From positions 6,659,501 through 6,723,500 of the forward strand of contig NZ_CP061378.1 of the NCBI RefSeq assembly GCF_015624485.1: DNA of 64,000 bases. The letters run 5' to 3'. The position numbers and the translations under genes are program-made. Shown here in pieces: positions 1 to 8,517 of this stretch (the first letter of the stretch is position 1; each line of letters opens with the position of its first letter). Below the pieces are notes generated by a model. The model saw only the letters and a list, made by a program, of their open reading frames with translations. It did no database searches and was not told where the DNA came from. Source of the DNA: Bradyrhizobium genosp. L. GTDB taxonomy: Bacteria > Pseudomonadota > Alphaproteobacteria > Rhizobiales > Xanthobacteraceae.

Positions 1-1706
1 CGCTCGCGCTGGCACAGCAGTCGGAATCCGGCCTGCCCTCCGATTACTACCAGTACCTCTTGACCGGCGGCACCAATCAGACCTCGGCGACCCCCGACGC
101 GCGTATCACGAACGTCAGCGCGCTGCCGGCCGGTCCGTTCCAGCTCACCAACGGCGAGGCAATGCCCTACGACGCCTACGCGGCGAGCCCGGTGCATCGC
201 TTCTATCAGATGTGGCAGCAGCTGAACTGCAACCACTCGGCCGCCAGCCGCGACAATCCGTCGGGCTGCGGCGCCAATCTGTTCGCCTGGGTCGAAGTGA
301 CCGTCGGTGCCGGCACCAACGGCGCGACGCAGCCCGCGAACTTCTCCACGGAGTATTCACCGACTGCGTCGACCACGGGTGAAGGTTCGACGGCGCTCGG
401 CTTCTACAACGTGCAGAAGGGCGACGTGCCCTACTTCAGCTCGCTGGCGCAGAAATACGCGATGAGCGACAACTTCCACCAGTCGGTCAACGGCGGCACC
501 GGTGCCAACCACATCATGTTCGGCCACGCCGACATGCTGTATTTCAGCGACACCTACGGCAACGCCGCGGTTCCGCCGAACGGCCAGCAGGTGTTCAGTG
601 GCACGCCCGACGCCGGCATCGTGCATATGATCGAGAATCCGAATCCGGCCACCGGCACCAACAACTGGTACACCGAGGACGGCTATGGCGCCGGCGGCAA
701 TGGCGGCTATCCGCCGCCCTACGCGACCAACCCGGTCTCCGGCGGCGGCTCCTACAGCGACTGTTCGGATCAGACCCAGCCCGGCGTCAAGCCGATCACG
801 GACTATCTGAGCAAGCTCCGGATCAATCCGAATTGCGAACCCGGCCACTATTATCTCTTGAACAACTACAACCCGGGTTATTTCGGCAACGGCAAGAACG
901 CCTACACCGACCACAATCCGTCCAACACGCCGTTCACGATCCCGCCCTCGACCCGCAAGAGCATCGGCGACAGCCTGAACGACCGCAACATCTCCTGGAA
1001 GTATTACGGCGACCAGTGGAACAACTACGTCAACGATCCGTACCAGCTCAACTGGGGTGCGGCCGGACCGACCGCCGACGAGTATTGCAACATCTGCAAC
1101 CCGTTCCAGTACGACACGTCGATCATGTCGCATCCGGAGCAGGTCGCGGCTCACATCAAGGACTCGGTGGACCTGTATTCGGATATCTCCAAGCACTCGC
1201 TGCCGGCGGTGTCGATCGTGAAGCCGAGCGGCTACACCGACGGTCATCCGTCGTCCTCCAAGCTCAACCTGTTCGAAGGCTTCACCAAGAAGATCGTCGA
1301 CCAGGTCGAAGCCTCCGACTACGCCAAGGATACGGCGATCTTCATCACCTTCGACGAAGGTGGCGGCTACTTCGACTCCGGCTATGTGCAGCCGCTCGAC
1401 TATTTCGGCGACGGCACCCGTATTCCGCTGATCGTGGTGTCGCCGCTGGCGCGGCAGGGCCACATCTCGCATGAATATGCCGATCACGTCTCGATCATCA
1501 AATTCATCGAGCGCAATTGGGACCTGCAGCCGATCACCCATCGCAGCCGCGACAACTACCCGAACCCGGTGACCGCCTCGGGCAATCCCTACGTTCCGGT
1601 CAACAGTCCGGCGCTCAGCGACCTCTTCGACTTCTTCGACTTCGACGGCGGCGGCCACCACGGCGGTGGCGGCGGCTGGGACCACGACGGCGGCTGGAAT
1701 CACTGA
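1..1706 (+). CDS. Phosphoesterase-family phospholipase C / acid phosphatase, 5' end outside window
   Basis: The frame is open from the first bases of the window (codons from base 3), so the start lies upstream; the stop is TGA at 1704-1706 and about 567 residues are visible. The protein matches the phosphoesterase family (PF04185), which includes non-specific phospholipases C and acid phosphatases that release phosphate or phosphorylated head groups, usually outside the cytoplasm. Supporting blocks are HIMFGHAD near base 512, TFDEGGGYFDSGYVQP near 1350-1400, then RIPLIVVSPLAR and a HVSIIKFIERNW segment, as in the family's C-terminal half. The N-terminal metal-binding motif would be outside the window. 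The last 25 or so residues are rich in Gly, His and Asp and are probably a disordered or metal-binding tail. The substrate cannot be inferred from what is visible. Confidence 0.85.
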   Translation, partial: LALAQQSESGLPSDYYQYLLTGGTNQTSATPDARITNVSALPAGPFQLTNGEAMPYDAYAASPVHRFYQMWQQLNCNHSAASRDNPSGCGANLFAWVEVTVGAGTNGATQPANFSTEYSPTASTTGEGSTALGFYNVQKGDVPYFSSLAQKYAMSDNFHQSVNGGTGANHIMFGHADMLYFSDTYGNAAVPPNGQQVFSGTPDAGIVHMIENPNPATGTNNWYTEDGYGAGGNGGYPPPYATNPVSGGGSYSDCSDQTQPGVKPITDYLSKLRINPNCEPGHYYLLNNYNPGYFGNGKNAYTDHNPSNTPFTIPPSTRKSIGDSLNDRNISWKYYGDQWNNYVNDPYQLNWGAAGPTADEYCNICNPFQYDTSIMSHPEQVAAHIKDSVDLYSDISKHSLPAVSIVKPSGYTDGHPSSSKLNLFEGFTKKIVDQVEASDYAKDTAIFITFDEGGGYFDSGYVQPLDYFGDGTRIPLIVVSPLARQGHISHEYADHVSIIKFIERNWDLQPITHRSRDNYPNPVTASGNPYVPVNSPALSDLFDFFDFDGGGHHGGGGGWDHDGGWNH

Positions 1707-1744
1707 TCGCTTCTACTGATCGCGCCTCACGACAACGCAAAGGA

Positions 1745-1775
1745 CCGCCGGCCCGAAAGGCCGGCGGTTTTCGTT
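1745..1775 (+). terminator. Intrinsic terminator after the phosphoesterase gene
   Basis: A 9-bp GC stem (1745-1753 with 1759-1767) with a CGAAA loop is followed by a T-rich run. It lies in the 68-base gap between the phosphoesterase stop and the convergent PepSY gene. Confidence 0.85.
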
Positions 1776-3247
1776 TACGTGAGGCGCGCGTAAGCGGACT
1801 TGCGCCGCAGCCTGCGCCAGCCGATCACGATGCCGCTGATGGAAACGACGGTGCCGACCGCCGACAGCAGCCAGACCACGATGTCGCGCGAGGGCACGTA
1901 ACGCAGCAGCAGCGGGAAATCCAGGCTGTGCAGCGCGTTGAACCACCACCGATAGGCGCGGCGGCTGTCGTCGGAACGTTCGAGGAACTCGGCCGTGACG
2001 GGCGAGATATGCAGCCAGGTGCGGGCGGGTTCGTCGAAACCGATCCGCAGCACCGGAAACTCGCGTTCGTGATGCAGCGTGTACCAATAGGCATCGGGTT
2101 CATCGAGCCGGCGCGAGAACGCCATCGGCGCCTCGGGCATGGCTCGGCGCGCGGCCGCAATGATCTCATCTTGCGATAGCGTTGTCGGGGCACCGGTGAC
2201 GGGGTCGGCGAGGCTTCGATGGCCATCCCTGTCGTCGAGCACCATCAGCCTGTGGCCGCCGATCCAGACGAAGCGGGCCTCGACCGTCGGTATCGACGGT
2301 GTCGACTGAAAATCCGCAACGACGTCCGGCCTGTCGTGGCCGCCGTAATTGACCGCGATCTCGCGGCTGAGGCCGCGGCCCGAGAACGCGCCACCGGGAT
2401 TGAGCGACAGCCAGCCGCTGAGCATCCAGGTGAACACGAAGACGCCGCCGATCAGGCCGGCGACGTGATGCCAGGCCATCCAGCCGCGATACGGCGAGAT
2501 CGTGCCGCGCGCATAACGACGCGTCAGCCGCAGCCGCAGGATGCCGATCCAGAACCCGGTGACCGCGACCACCAGGCAGACGCCGGAGATCCACAGTACG
2601 ACATCCCGCCACAGCGGACCATCCTTGCGCAGCACGGTCGGATAGATCCAGTGCGGGATCGCGCCGAGCCAGTTCCAGACCCGCTCCTGCCTGTTGGTGT
2701 CGAGCGCGATCTCGCCGCTGCGCGACGAGACGTAAAGCTCGGTGCCGTCAGGATCGCCGAGCGCAATCAGATAGAGCGGCCGCAGGGGATCGAAGCGCGC
2801 CGTCACCGACCATTGATCGCGCGTCACGCTGTCGAGCAGATGCGGCTGCACCGCGTGCGGATGATGGCCGGCAACGGCAAGCGCCTGCTCCGTCGTGATC
2901 CCGTCGATGATGCGGCCGTCCACAGCGGAGATGGTGACGGCAGCGCCCTTCCAGCCGGCCACGCGATACACCGGGACATCGTCCATCATCGAGAGCCTGA
3001 TGTCGCGGGGATACTGCTCCATACCCGCGATCGCCATCGCGCGGTCCGGCGCGATCCGCACCTTGCTCCAGGCGACGACAGGGAGCGCGGCGAGGCGCTC
3101 CTTGTCGGTGAGCTGCGGAAAGGCCACGTACATCATGACGAGGCCGGAGACGAACCACATCGCAAACAGCAGGCAGGTTGCAATGCCGATCCAGCGATGG
3201 ATGACATAGAGCCATCGCCGTCCACGCCGGATCAGTGCGTTGCGCAT
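1775..3247 (-). CDS. PepSY-domain membrane protein (PepSY-associated TM / iron-regulated membrane protein type)
   Basis: A 490-residue protein of the PepSY-associated TM family, whose members are inner-membrane proteins often found beside TonB receptors and thought to help reduce or release imported metal complexes. Four hydrophobic segments are visible: about residues 20-43 just after the motif VIHRW, about 222-245, about 257-282 starting WHHVAG, and about 455-478. Periplasmic PepSY-like regions lie between them. Conserved His residues next to helices 1 and 3 fit heme or metal contact. The ATG lies two bases after the stop of the TonB-dependent receptor, so the two genes are almost certainly cotranscribed under the cobalamin riboswitch upstream. 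The link to cobalt or cobalamin rather than iron is inferred from that riboswitch. Confidence 0.85.
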   Translation of the reverse strand: MRNALIRRGRRWLYVIHRWIGIATCLLFAMWFVSGLVMMYVAFPQLTDKERLAALPVVAWSKVRIAPDRAMAIAGMEQYPRDIRLSMMDDVPVYRVAGWKGAAVTISAVDGRIIDGITTEQALAVAGHHPHAVQPHLLDSVTRDQWSVTARFDPLRPLYLIALGDPDGTELYVSSRSGEIALDTNRQERVWNWLGAIPHWIYPTVLRKDGPLWRDVVLWISGVCLVVAVTGFWIGILRLRLTRRYARGTISPYRGWMAWHHVAGLIGGVFVFTWMLSGWLSLNPGGAFSGRGLSREIAVNYGGHDRPDVVADFQSTPSIPTVEARFVWIGGHRLMVLDDRDGHRSLADPVTGAPTTLSQDEIIAAARRAMPEAPMAFSRRLDEPDAYWYTLHHEREFPVLRIGFDEPARTWLHISPVTAEFLERSDDSRRAYRWWFNALHSLDFPLLLRYVPSRDIVVWLLSAVGTVVSISGIVIGWRRLRRKSAYARLT

Positions 3248-3249
3248 GG

Positions 3250-5526
3250 TCAGAACTTCACGTTGACGGAGAGTTCAGCGGTGCGCGGCATGCCGAGCAG
3301 CCATTGCCCGGCATAGGGCGACGTCACGGCGTAGACCTTGTCGAACAGGTTGTACACGCGGAACGCAACCGTAGTGCGGTCATCCGGCTTCCACCTGACA
3401 CCGCCATTGACCAGATTGTAGCCCGGCCGCAGCTGGGTATTGGCGAGATCGGAGTACATCTGGCCGACGATCTGCACGCCGCCATAGACCGACCAGTTGG
3501 GCGCGAAGTCCCAGGTCACCCAGACGTTCGAGACCTGCTGCGGAACGTTGATCGGGACATTGCCGGTATAGCTGACGAGCTGGCCGCTAACCGCCTGGAC
3601 GTTGTTGTCGTATTTGGCGCGCAGCAGCGCGAGGTTGGCGTCAACCCGCCAACCGTAGTCCAGGGCGAGCCCGACCGACGCCTCGACGCCACGCGATGAT
3701 TGCTGGCCGACCTGCAATGCCGGGCCGGTGGGTGCGTTGGGATCCGCAATGAGCAAGTTGTTCTTGACGATCTCGTACCCGGCCAGTGTCCACTCGCCAC
3801 GGCCGCCCCAGAACGATTGCTTTACCCCAATCTCGGTCTGCTTACCGGTCGACAGCTGGAAGGTTCTTTGCGAAGCCGCCAGCGAGATGATGTTGGTGAC
3901 GGGATCGACGCCAACAGCATATTGACCGTAGAGCGAAAGGTCCTTGATCGGTTGATACACGACGCCGGCGCGCCAGCTCGTGCCCGACAGCGTCGTATCA
4001 AAGCTGTTTGAAGGCGTCTTGTAGTCCGTGCGGTCCACTTCCGGGCGATCGTACCTGACGCCCGACACCAGCGACAACTGATTGGTCAGCGACAGCCGAT
4101 CCTCGGCAAACAGCGAGTACTGATTGACGATCGCGTTGAACCCGGGCGTGGTCGGAGACGATGTGAAGAAGAACGATCCAGGATCAAACCCATAGGGACT
4201 GACCGAGGATGAGGTAGGAATCGGCGGAACGTTTGAATTGTTGGTGTGGAAGAACTCGATGTGGTTGACGTCGAAGCCGGATACAAACTGGTTCTCTAGT
4301 CCGAAGATGTGGCCGCTGAACGTCGTGTCCATCCGATCGCCGGCCTGCTTCTGATCGTGGAAGATTTCGAGATAGCTCGCGCGGTCGATCAGTTGCGTCT
4401 TCGGATTGAAGGTATAGCTCTCGATGTCGCGCCAATGCCGCTCGCTGGTCAGGTAGTAGAGCGTATTGTTGACCTTGACGCCGTCGGCCGCATCCCACTC
4501 GGTCTTCACCTGAGTCCAGCTATCCTCGTAGTGAATCGTGCTGTCTGATGCGTTGTAGTTCTTGAAACGCAGCGCGTCCAGGATCGTGCCGTTGACCAAC
4601 GGCGTGCCGAAGTAGCGCGACGGGTAGCGGTTGCCGTAGTCTTCGGAGAGGGTGACGGCGAAGCTTTCAGAGACCTGCGCCCGCACCGCGGCTGAGACCA
4701 CGAGATTGGACGTCTTGTCGCGATCGACCCAACCATCGGACATGTTGCCCGTGGCCGTTGCACGATACGAGATGTTCGGATTGATCGGACCGCCGCTGTC
4801 CACCGACAGCCGCCGCGTCATGTTGCTGTCCACGGACACCTCAGCGTCGTTGTAAGGCGTCTCGAGCGGCTTCTTCGGAATCACGTTGATCACACCGCCG
4901 ATCGCGCCTTCACCATACAGCACCGAGGCCGGACCGCGCAGCACCTCGATGCGGTCCGCCGACCAGGTGTCGTACGGAAATGTCACCGTGCCGGAGCCGA
5001 CATAGAAACGTGTGCCGTCATAGAGCGTCATCACCGAATTGCTGCCGGCAAAGCCGCGGTCGCTGAAGGACAAAGCGCCATTGCCGGGCGCCGACAGGGC
5101 GGTGAAGCCGACCGCGTTCTGGATCACGGCGTCGGTCACGTTGTGCTGGCCGCGTTCGGCGATGGTTTGCGAGGTGATGATCTCGACACTGGCCGGGGTC
5201 TGCAGCGGCGTCAGATTGAGGCGGCTGCCGGTGCCTTGCGGCTTGGTAGCGTTGAGCGTCGGCGAGGCCGATCCGGACGACGCCGAGGATTGCGGCGCAC
5301 CGCCCGGCGCCGCCGTGGCGGCCGGTCGCGGCCGTGAGCGTGCGGCGACGGCGGAGCGGCTTGGTGCGACACGTTGCGGCTTGACCGCCGCAGGCGGCGA
5401 GACCTGGATCGGATCGAGCCTGGTCGATGACGCGGTTTGAGCGAACGCGCCGGCGGGCAACAGCGATGACAATGAGCAAACGAGGCCGAGGCGCCATTGG
5501 CGCGCGACGGACGAGGATGAGGACAT
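3250..5526 (-). CDS. TonB-dependent outer-membrane receptor under cobalamin riboswitch control
   Basis: A 758-residue receptor of the FhuA-like siderophore-receptor type. A signal peptide ends near AGAFAQ, followed by a Pro/Ala/Ser-rich linker, a plug domain (LQTPASVEIITSQTIAERG, later VLRGPASVLYGEGAIGG), and a 22-strand-type barrel ending in the terminal Phe of SVNVKF. I chose the ATG at 5524-5526 because the signal peptide begins there; an in-frame ATG at 5595 would add 23 unrelated residues. Sequence alone would suggest ferric siderophore uptake. However, a cobalamin riboswitch sits in the leader, so the cargo is more likely cobalamin, a precursor, or a cobalt chelate. The PepSY membrane gene follows two bases downstream. 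Confidence 0.9.
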   Translation of the reverse strand: MSSSSSVARQWRLGLVCSLSSLLPAGAFAQTASSTRLDPIQVSPPAAVKPQRVAPSRSAVAARSRPRPAATAAPGGAPQSSASSGSASPTLNATKPQGTGSRLNLTPLQTPASVEIITSQTIAERGQHNVTDAVIQNAVGFTALSAPGNGALSFSDRGFAGSNSVMTLYDGTRFYVGSGTVTFPYDTWSADRIEVLRGPASVLYGEGAIGGVINVIPKKPLETPYNDAEVSVDSNMTRRLSVDSGGPINPNISYRATATGNMSDGWVDRDKTSNLVVSAAVRAQVSESFAVTLSEDYGNRYPSRYFGTPLVNGTILDALRFKNYNASDSTIHYEDSWTQVKTEWDAADGVKVNNTLYYLTSERHWRDIESYTFNPKTQLIDRASYLEIFHDQKQAGDRMDTTFSGHIFGLENQFVSGFDVNHIEFFHTNNSNVPPIPTSSSVSPYGFDPGSFFFTSSPTTPGFNAIVNQYSLFAEDRLSLTNQLSLVSGVRYDRPEVDRTDYKTPSNSFDTTLSGTSWRAGVVYQPIKDLSLYGQYAVGVDPVTNIISLAASQRTFQLSTGKQTEIGVKQSFWGGRGEWTLAGYEIVKNNLLIADPNAPTGPALQVGQQSSRGVEASVGLALDYGWRVDANLALLRAKYDNNVQAVSGQLVSYTGNVPINVPQQVSNVWVTWDFAPNWSVYGGVQIVGQMYSDLANTQLRPGYNLVNGGVRWKPDDRTTVAFRVYNLFDKVYAVTSPYAGQWLLGMPRTAELSVNVKF

Positions 5527-5647
5527 GACAAGAGGACTCGCGGTAACGTGGCACGTCACCGCGAACGCGGACTGGCGCATTGCCGAACAGGCCATGCCCC
5601 GATCCCACCAGGACGCCCCCGCCCGATGTGCTCGCGTGTGACCACGA

Positions 5648-5835
5648 CTGACGGCAGGTCTCCTGGCTCACGGGTCGTCGCCTGTCGCCGCCTTCCCGGG
5701 CCGAATGACCCAGTGGCTAATTGACGAAAGGCTCGCCGTTTACAGTTGCGGGGACAGCTGCGGCGTTGGGTTGCCCCGCACCGCATTCCCTTTTGATCCC
5801 CCGAGGGGGAACCGTCGCTTGAAACGATAGGAGGT
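5648..5835 (-). promoter_or_regulatory. Cobalamin (AdoCbl) riboswitch
   Basis: Read on the minus strand, this leader shows the conserved cobalamin-aptamer blocks in order: an ACGGTTCCCC...GGGGGAT element, AAAAGGGAATGCGGTGCGG, then the B12 box CCCCGCAACTGTAA (around 5741-5757), and near the 3' side AGCCAGGAGACCTGCC (around 5654-5670). It ends about 120 bases before the receptor start. B12 binding normally represses expression of the downstream gene, so the receptor-PepSY pair should rise when cobalamin is scarce. The boundaries are approximate. Confidence 0.93.
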
Positions 5836-5913
5836 GCTATCCCGGCTGTCAATTCGGCGTGACCATCGCGCACATCGTTTGCGAGATGGTGCGGCTGCGA
5901 CGACACACGGTGC

Positions 5914-6867
5914 TTACCTCACGTCATGATCCGCGACGCAGCCTTGCATGATCGCAGCGATCTCGTCGCGCGACAGCGCACCCATTTCCGCGATGAACAC
6001 GATCCGCGTCCGCGGCACACCCGGCGTCGACACGCCACCCGCGGCCAAGGTCGCGCGGCCGCCGGCGAGTTGAAACACCGTCAGCCGCCCGGGCTGCTCG
6101 ACCGTCTCGAACAGGCCCTTGGCGCGCGCGAGCTTCGGCGCCAGTCGGCCGATCGCCTGCTGCAATCGCGGCAGCCGCACCGGCCACTCCGACGTCCAGC
6201 TCAGCGTCTCGAATCGATCAGTCGCGGGCCGGCGCGGTCCCGGCTCGCGGGGCTCCGGCATGTGACCGGGATCCGCCGGGAATAGCAGCTCGGTCGGTAG
6301 CTCGCCATGCAGCGCATCGACGACCACCGCCGCCGGACGCACCGCCCGCACAGCGTCGCGCATCGCGATGCGCGTGGCGTCGTCAGCCAAATCCACCTTG
6401 CTCAGCGCCACCACGTCGGCCGCGCGCAATTGCGAACGCAGCAGCGCGTCGTTCAACGCGGCGACGGGCTGGGTTGCATCGACCACGCACAGCACGGTCT
6501 CAAGCGGCGCTTCCTTCCAGATCACCGGGTCCATCAAATTGCGCACGATGTCGGAGGGATCGGCGACACCGCTGGTCTCGATCACGATGAATTCGGGACG
6601 CGGGTCGCGCCGCAGCAGCGTGGCGAGGGTGCGGATCAGATCGCCCTCCAGCGTGCAGCAGATGCAGCCATTGCTCAAGCTGACGACGCCGTCGCTGGCG
6701 CCGGCGATCAGCTCGGCATCGATATTGATGGCGCCGAAATCGTTGACCACGGCGGCGATCCGTTTTCCTTCGGCGTGCGCCAGCAGATGATTCACGACCG
6801 TGGTCTTGCCCGCCCCGAGAAAGCCTGCCACCAGCAGGATCGGGACTTGCAGGACCTGGACCGGCAC
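5914..6867 (-). CDS. CobW/COG0523-family GTPase (putative metallochaperone)
   Basis: A 317-residue GTPase of the COG0523 (CobW/ZNG) group, cytoplasmic proteins that move metals such as Zn or Co to target enzymes. It has the Walker A motif GFLGAGKTT right after the start, the hallmark metal motif GCICC, an ETSG segment, the guanine motif SKVD (a variant of NKxD), and a CobW C-terminal domain. The start is GTG at 6865-6867, two bases after the deacylase stop, so the two are coupled. A longer in-frame extension upstream overlaps the deacylase and has an arginine/alanine-rich composition typical of a non-coding frame. The riboswitch lies downstream of this gene and does not control it. The metal is not identifiable from sequence. 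Confidence 0.88.
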   Translation of the reverse strand: MPVQVLQVPILLVAGFLGAGKTTVVNHLLAHAEGKRIAAVVNDFGAINIDAELIAGASDGVVSLSNGCICCTLEGDLIRTLATLLRRDPRPEFIVIETSGVADPSDIVRNLMDPVIWKEAPLETVLCVVDATQPVAALNDALLRSQLRAADVVALSKVDLADDATRIAMRDAVRAVRPAAVVVDALHGELPTELLFPADPGHMPEPREPGPRRPATDRFETLSWTSEWPVRLPRLQQAIGRLAPKLARAKGLFETVEQPGRLTVFQLAGGRATLAAGGVSTPGVPRTRIVFIAEMGALSRDEIAAIMQGCVADHDVR

Positions 6868-6869
6868 GA

Positions 6870-8360
6870 TCAGCTCGCGACCACGGGCCGGCGCACCGGC
6901 CGGCCGGGCCGCGCCGCCACATCGAGCACGCCGTCCGATATCAGCGGCTGGCCGCTGACCACGAGATGCCGCACGCCCTCGGCCGGACGGTTCATCGCCG
7001 AGAAGGTGGCGCGGTCGGAAAGCGTCTCGAAGTCGAACACCACCACATCGGCATCGGCGCCTGGCTGCAGCCGCCCCTTGCTGCGCATCGCCGGCGTGCT
7101 CGCCGCCAGGATTTCCGCCGGGATCAGCGCGCATTTGCGGATGCCCTCGAGCAGCGAGACTTTCCGGCGCTCGCGCACCCATTCGCGGATGAATCGGGTG
7201 AAGCAGCCCGCCGAGCGCGGATGCGAGGTGGCATCGTCAGGCAGCGGCCAGGCATCGCCGGTGTATGGCTTGCCGTTCGACAGCGTCCACGGCATCGCGT
7301 CGGACGCGATCGCGCCACCCGGATACAGCACCGCCATATCGAGCAGATCGCGATGATGCGCGTTGTTTTCGATATCGAGCACGTGCCACAGCACCAGCGT
7401 GGACGGCTCCTCCGCCTGCGCCGCCAGCAATTCCTCGCGGCTGCCGAAGCGGTGCCCGTCGGTCACGCGCTGCACCGAATCATAGCCAAGGCCGTTGCGT
7501 TCCTCGAACTGCGGATCGCTGAAGAAAGTCGCCGCCAGCACCGTCGAGCCGGTGCCGTAGGGATAGGCCTCCACCGTGATCGGCAGACCCTGCGCCTGGG
7601 CTTTCGCGATCAGCGCAACACAGCGCTCGATATCGGTCTTGCTCGACGAATTGAAATGGCAGATGTGCATATGCGCGCCGGTGGCGCCGGCATAGCCGAT
7701 CAGGCGGATATAGGCTTCCGCCGCGCTCTCCGGATCGATCCGCGACATATAGGCGACATGGGTGAAGGTCGGCACCGCATGCTGAGCGGCGAGCTGGCAC
7801 ACCGCGGTCAGTTCCTGCACGCCGGCGCCCGGCGCATAGGCGTTGAGGATGCCGACGCCGATGCCGCCCTCGTTCAGGCCGTTGCCGAGCCGCTCGAGGA
7901 TACCGCCGACTTCGCCGTCGGTCGCGACATTGTCGATCCAGCGGCGATCGCGCATCGCGGCGCCGAACGATTCGAGCGAGCTTTCCGCGTTCGAGCCGGT
8001 CATGGCGCCGATCCGCGCGAAGGCCCAGTTGGCGGCGGCGCCGTAGTTCAGCACGCGGCCCTTGTCGGCCTGGCGCTTGTACCAGGATGCGACCGGCAGC
8101 ACGCCGGCCTCGAGATCGAGCGTCGTCGTCACGCCGTCGAAGGCCTGCATGCGGTCGGCGGGGATGGTCTGGCCATGGGCGTGCAGGTCGATGAAGCCCG
8201 GCGCCACCACGAGCCCGGTCGCGTCGATCTGCCGCTCGGCGCCGCCGAGCCCGGTGCCGACGGCAGCGATGCGCCCGTCCACCACCGCGACATCGCCGAC
8301 CGCGTCCATCCCGCTCGCCGGGTCGACCACCCGGCCGCCGCTGATCACCAAACCGCCCAT
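6870..8360 (-). CDS. N-acyl-D-amino-acid deacylase / D-glutamate deacylase-type amidohydrolase
   Basis: A 496-residue amidohydrolase-superfamily enzyme that would hydrolyse N-acyl-D-amino acids, with D-glutamate-type substrates most likely by resemblance. The N-terminal small beta domain (ISGGRVVDPASGMDAVGD) leads into GFIDLHAHGQ with the HxH metal ligands. Later His-bearing blocks are TFTHVAYMSR and HMHICHFNSSS, and the C-terminal GADADVVVFDFET segment is typical of the superfamily. It is the first gene of a pair with the CobW-type GTPase, which starts two bases after its stop. COG0523 proteins often sit beside metalloenzymes, so this zinc-dependent hydrolase could be the client; that is inference. 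Confidence 0.85.
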   Translation of the reverse strand: MGGLVISGGRVVDPASGMDAVGDVAVVDGRIAAVGTGLGGAERQIDATGLVVAPGFIDLHAHGQTIPADRMQAFDGVTTTLDLEAGVLPVASWYKRQADKGRVLNYGAAANWAFARIGAMTGSNAESSLESFGAAMRDRRWIDNVATDGEVGGILERLGNGLNEGGIGVGILNAYAPGAGVQELTAVCQLAAQHAVPTFTHVAYMSRIDPESAAEAYIRLIGYAGATGAHMHICHFNSSSKTDIERCVALIAKAQAQGLPITVEAYPYGTGSTVLAATFFSDPQFEERNGLGYDSVQRVTDGHRFGSREELLAAQAEEPSTLVLWHVLDIENNAHHRDLLDMAVLYPGGAIASDAMPWTLSNGKPYTGDAWPLPDDATSHPRSAGCFTRFIREWVRERRKVSLLEGIRKCALIPAEILAASTPAMRSKGRLQPGADADVVVFDFETLSDRATFSAMNRPAEGVRHLVVSGQPLISDGVLDVAARPGRPVRRPVVAS

Positions 8361-8466
8361 CTATGCCGCTCCAACATTCCCAAACCGAGATCTCGACGGC
8401 ACACAGAAGCGCATCGCGCTCATCGCAGCAACCCAATCAGAGTTGTGGCCGCATACAGTGAGCGCG

Positions 8467-8499
8467 TAGCCCGGATTACGCTTCGCTTCATCCGGGCTA
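8467..8499. repeat. Short palindromic repeat (TAGCCCGGAT...ATCCGGGCTA)
   Basis: A perfect 10-base inverted repeat separated by a 13-base spacer rich in CTTCG. It lies just downstream of the ABC exporter stop and upstream of the deacylase gene. I recall this type as a dispersed palindrome in Bradyrhizobium. It could act as a weak transcript-end hairpin, but there is no T run. Confidence 0.6.
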
Positions 8500-8517
8500 A
8501 GGATCTCGTTAGGTCAC

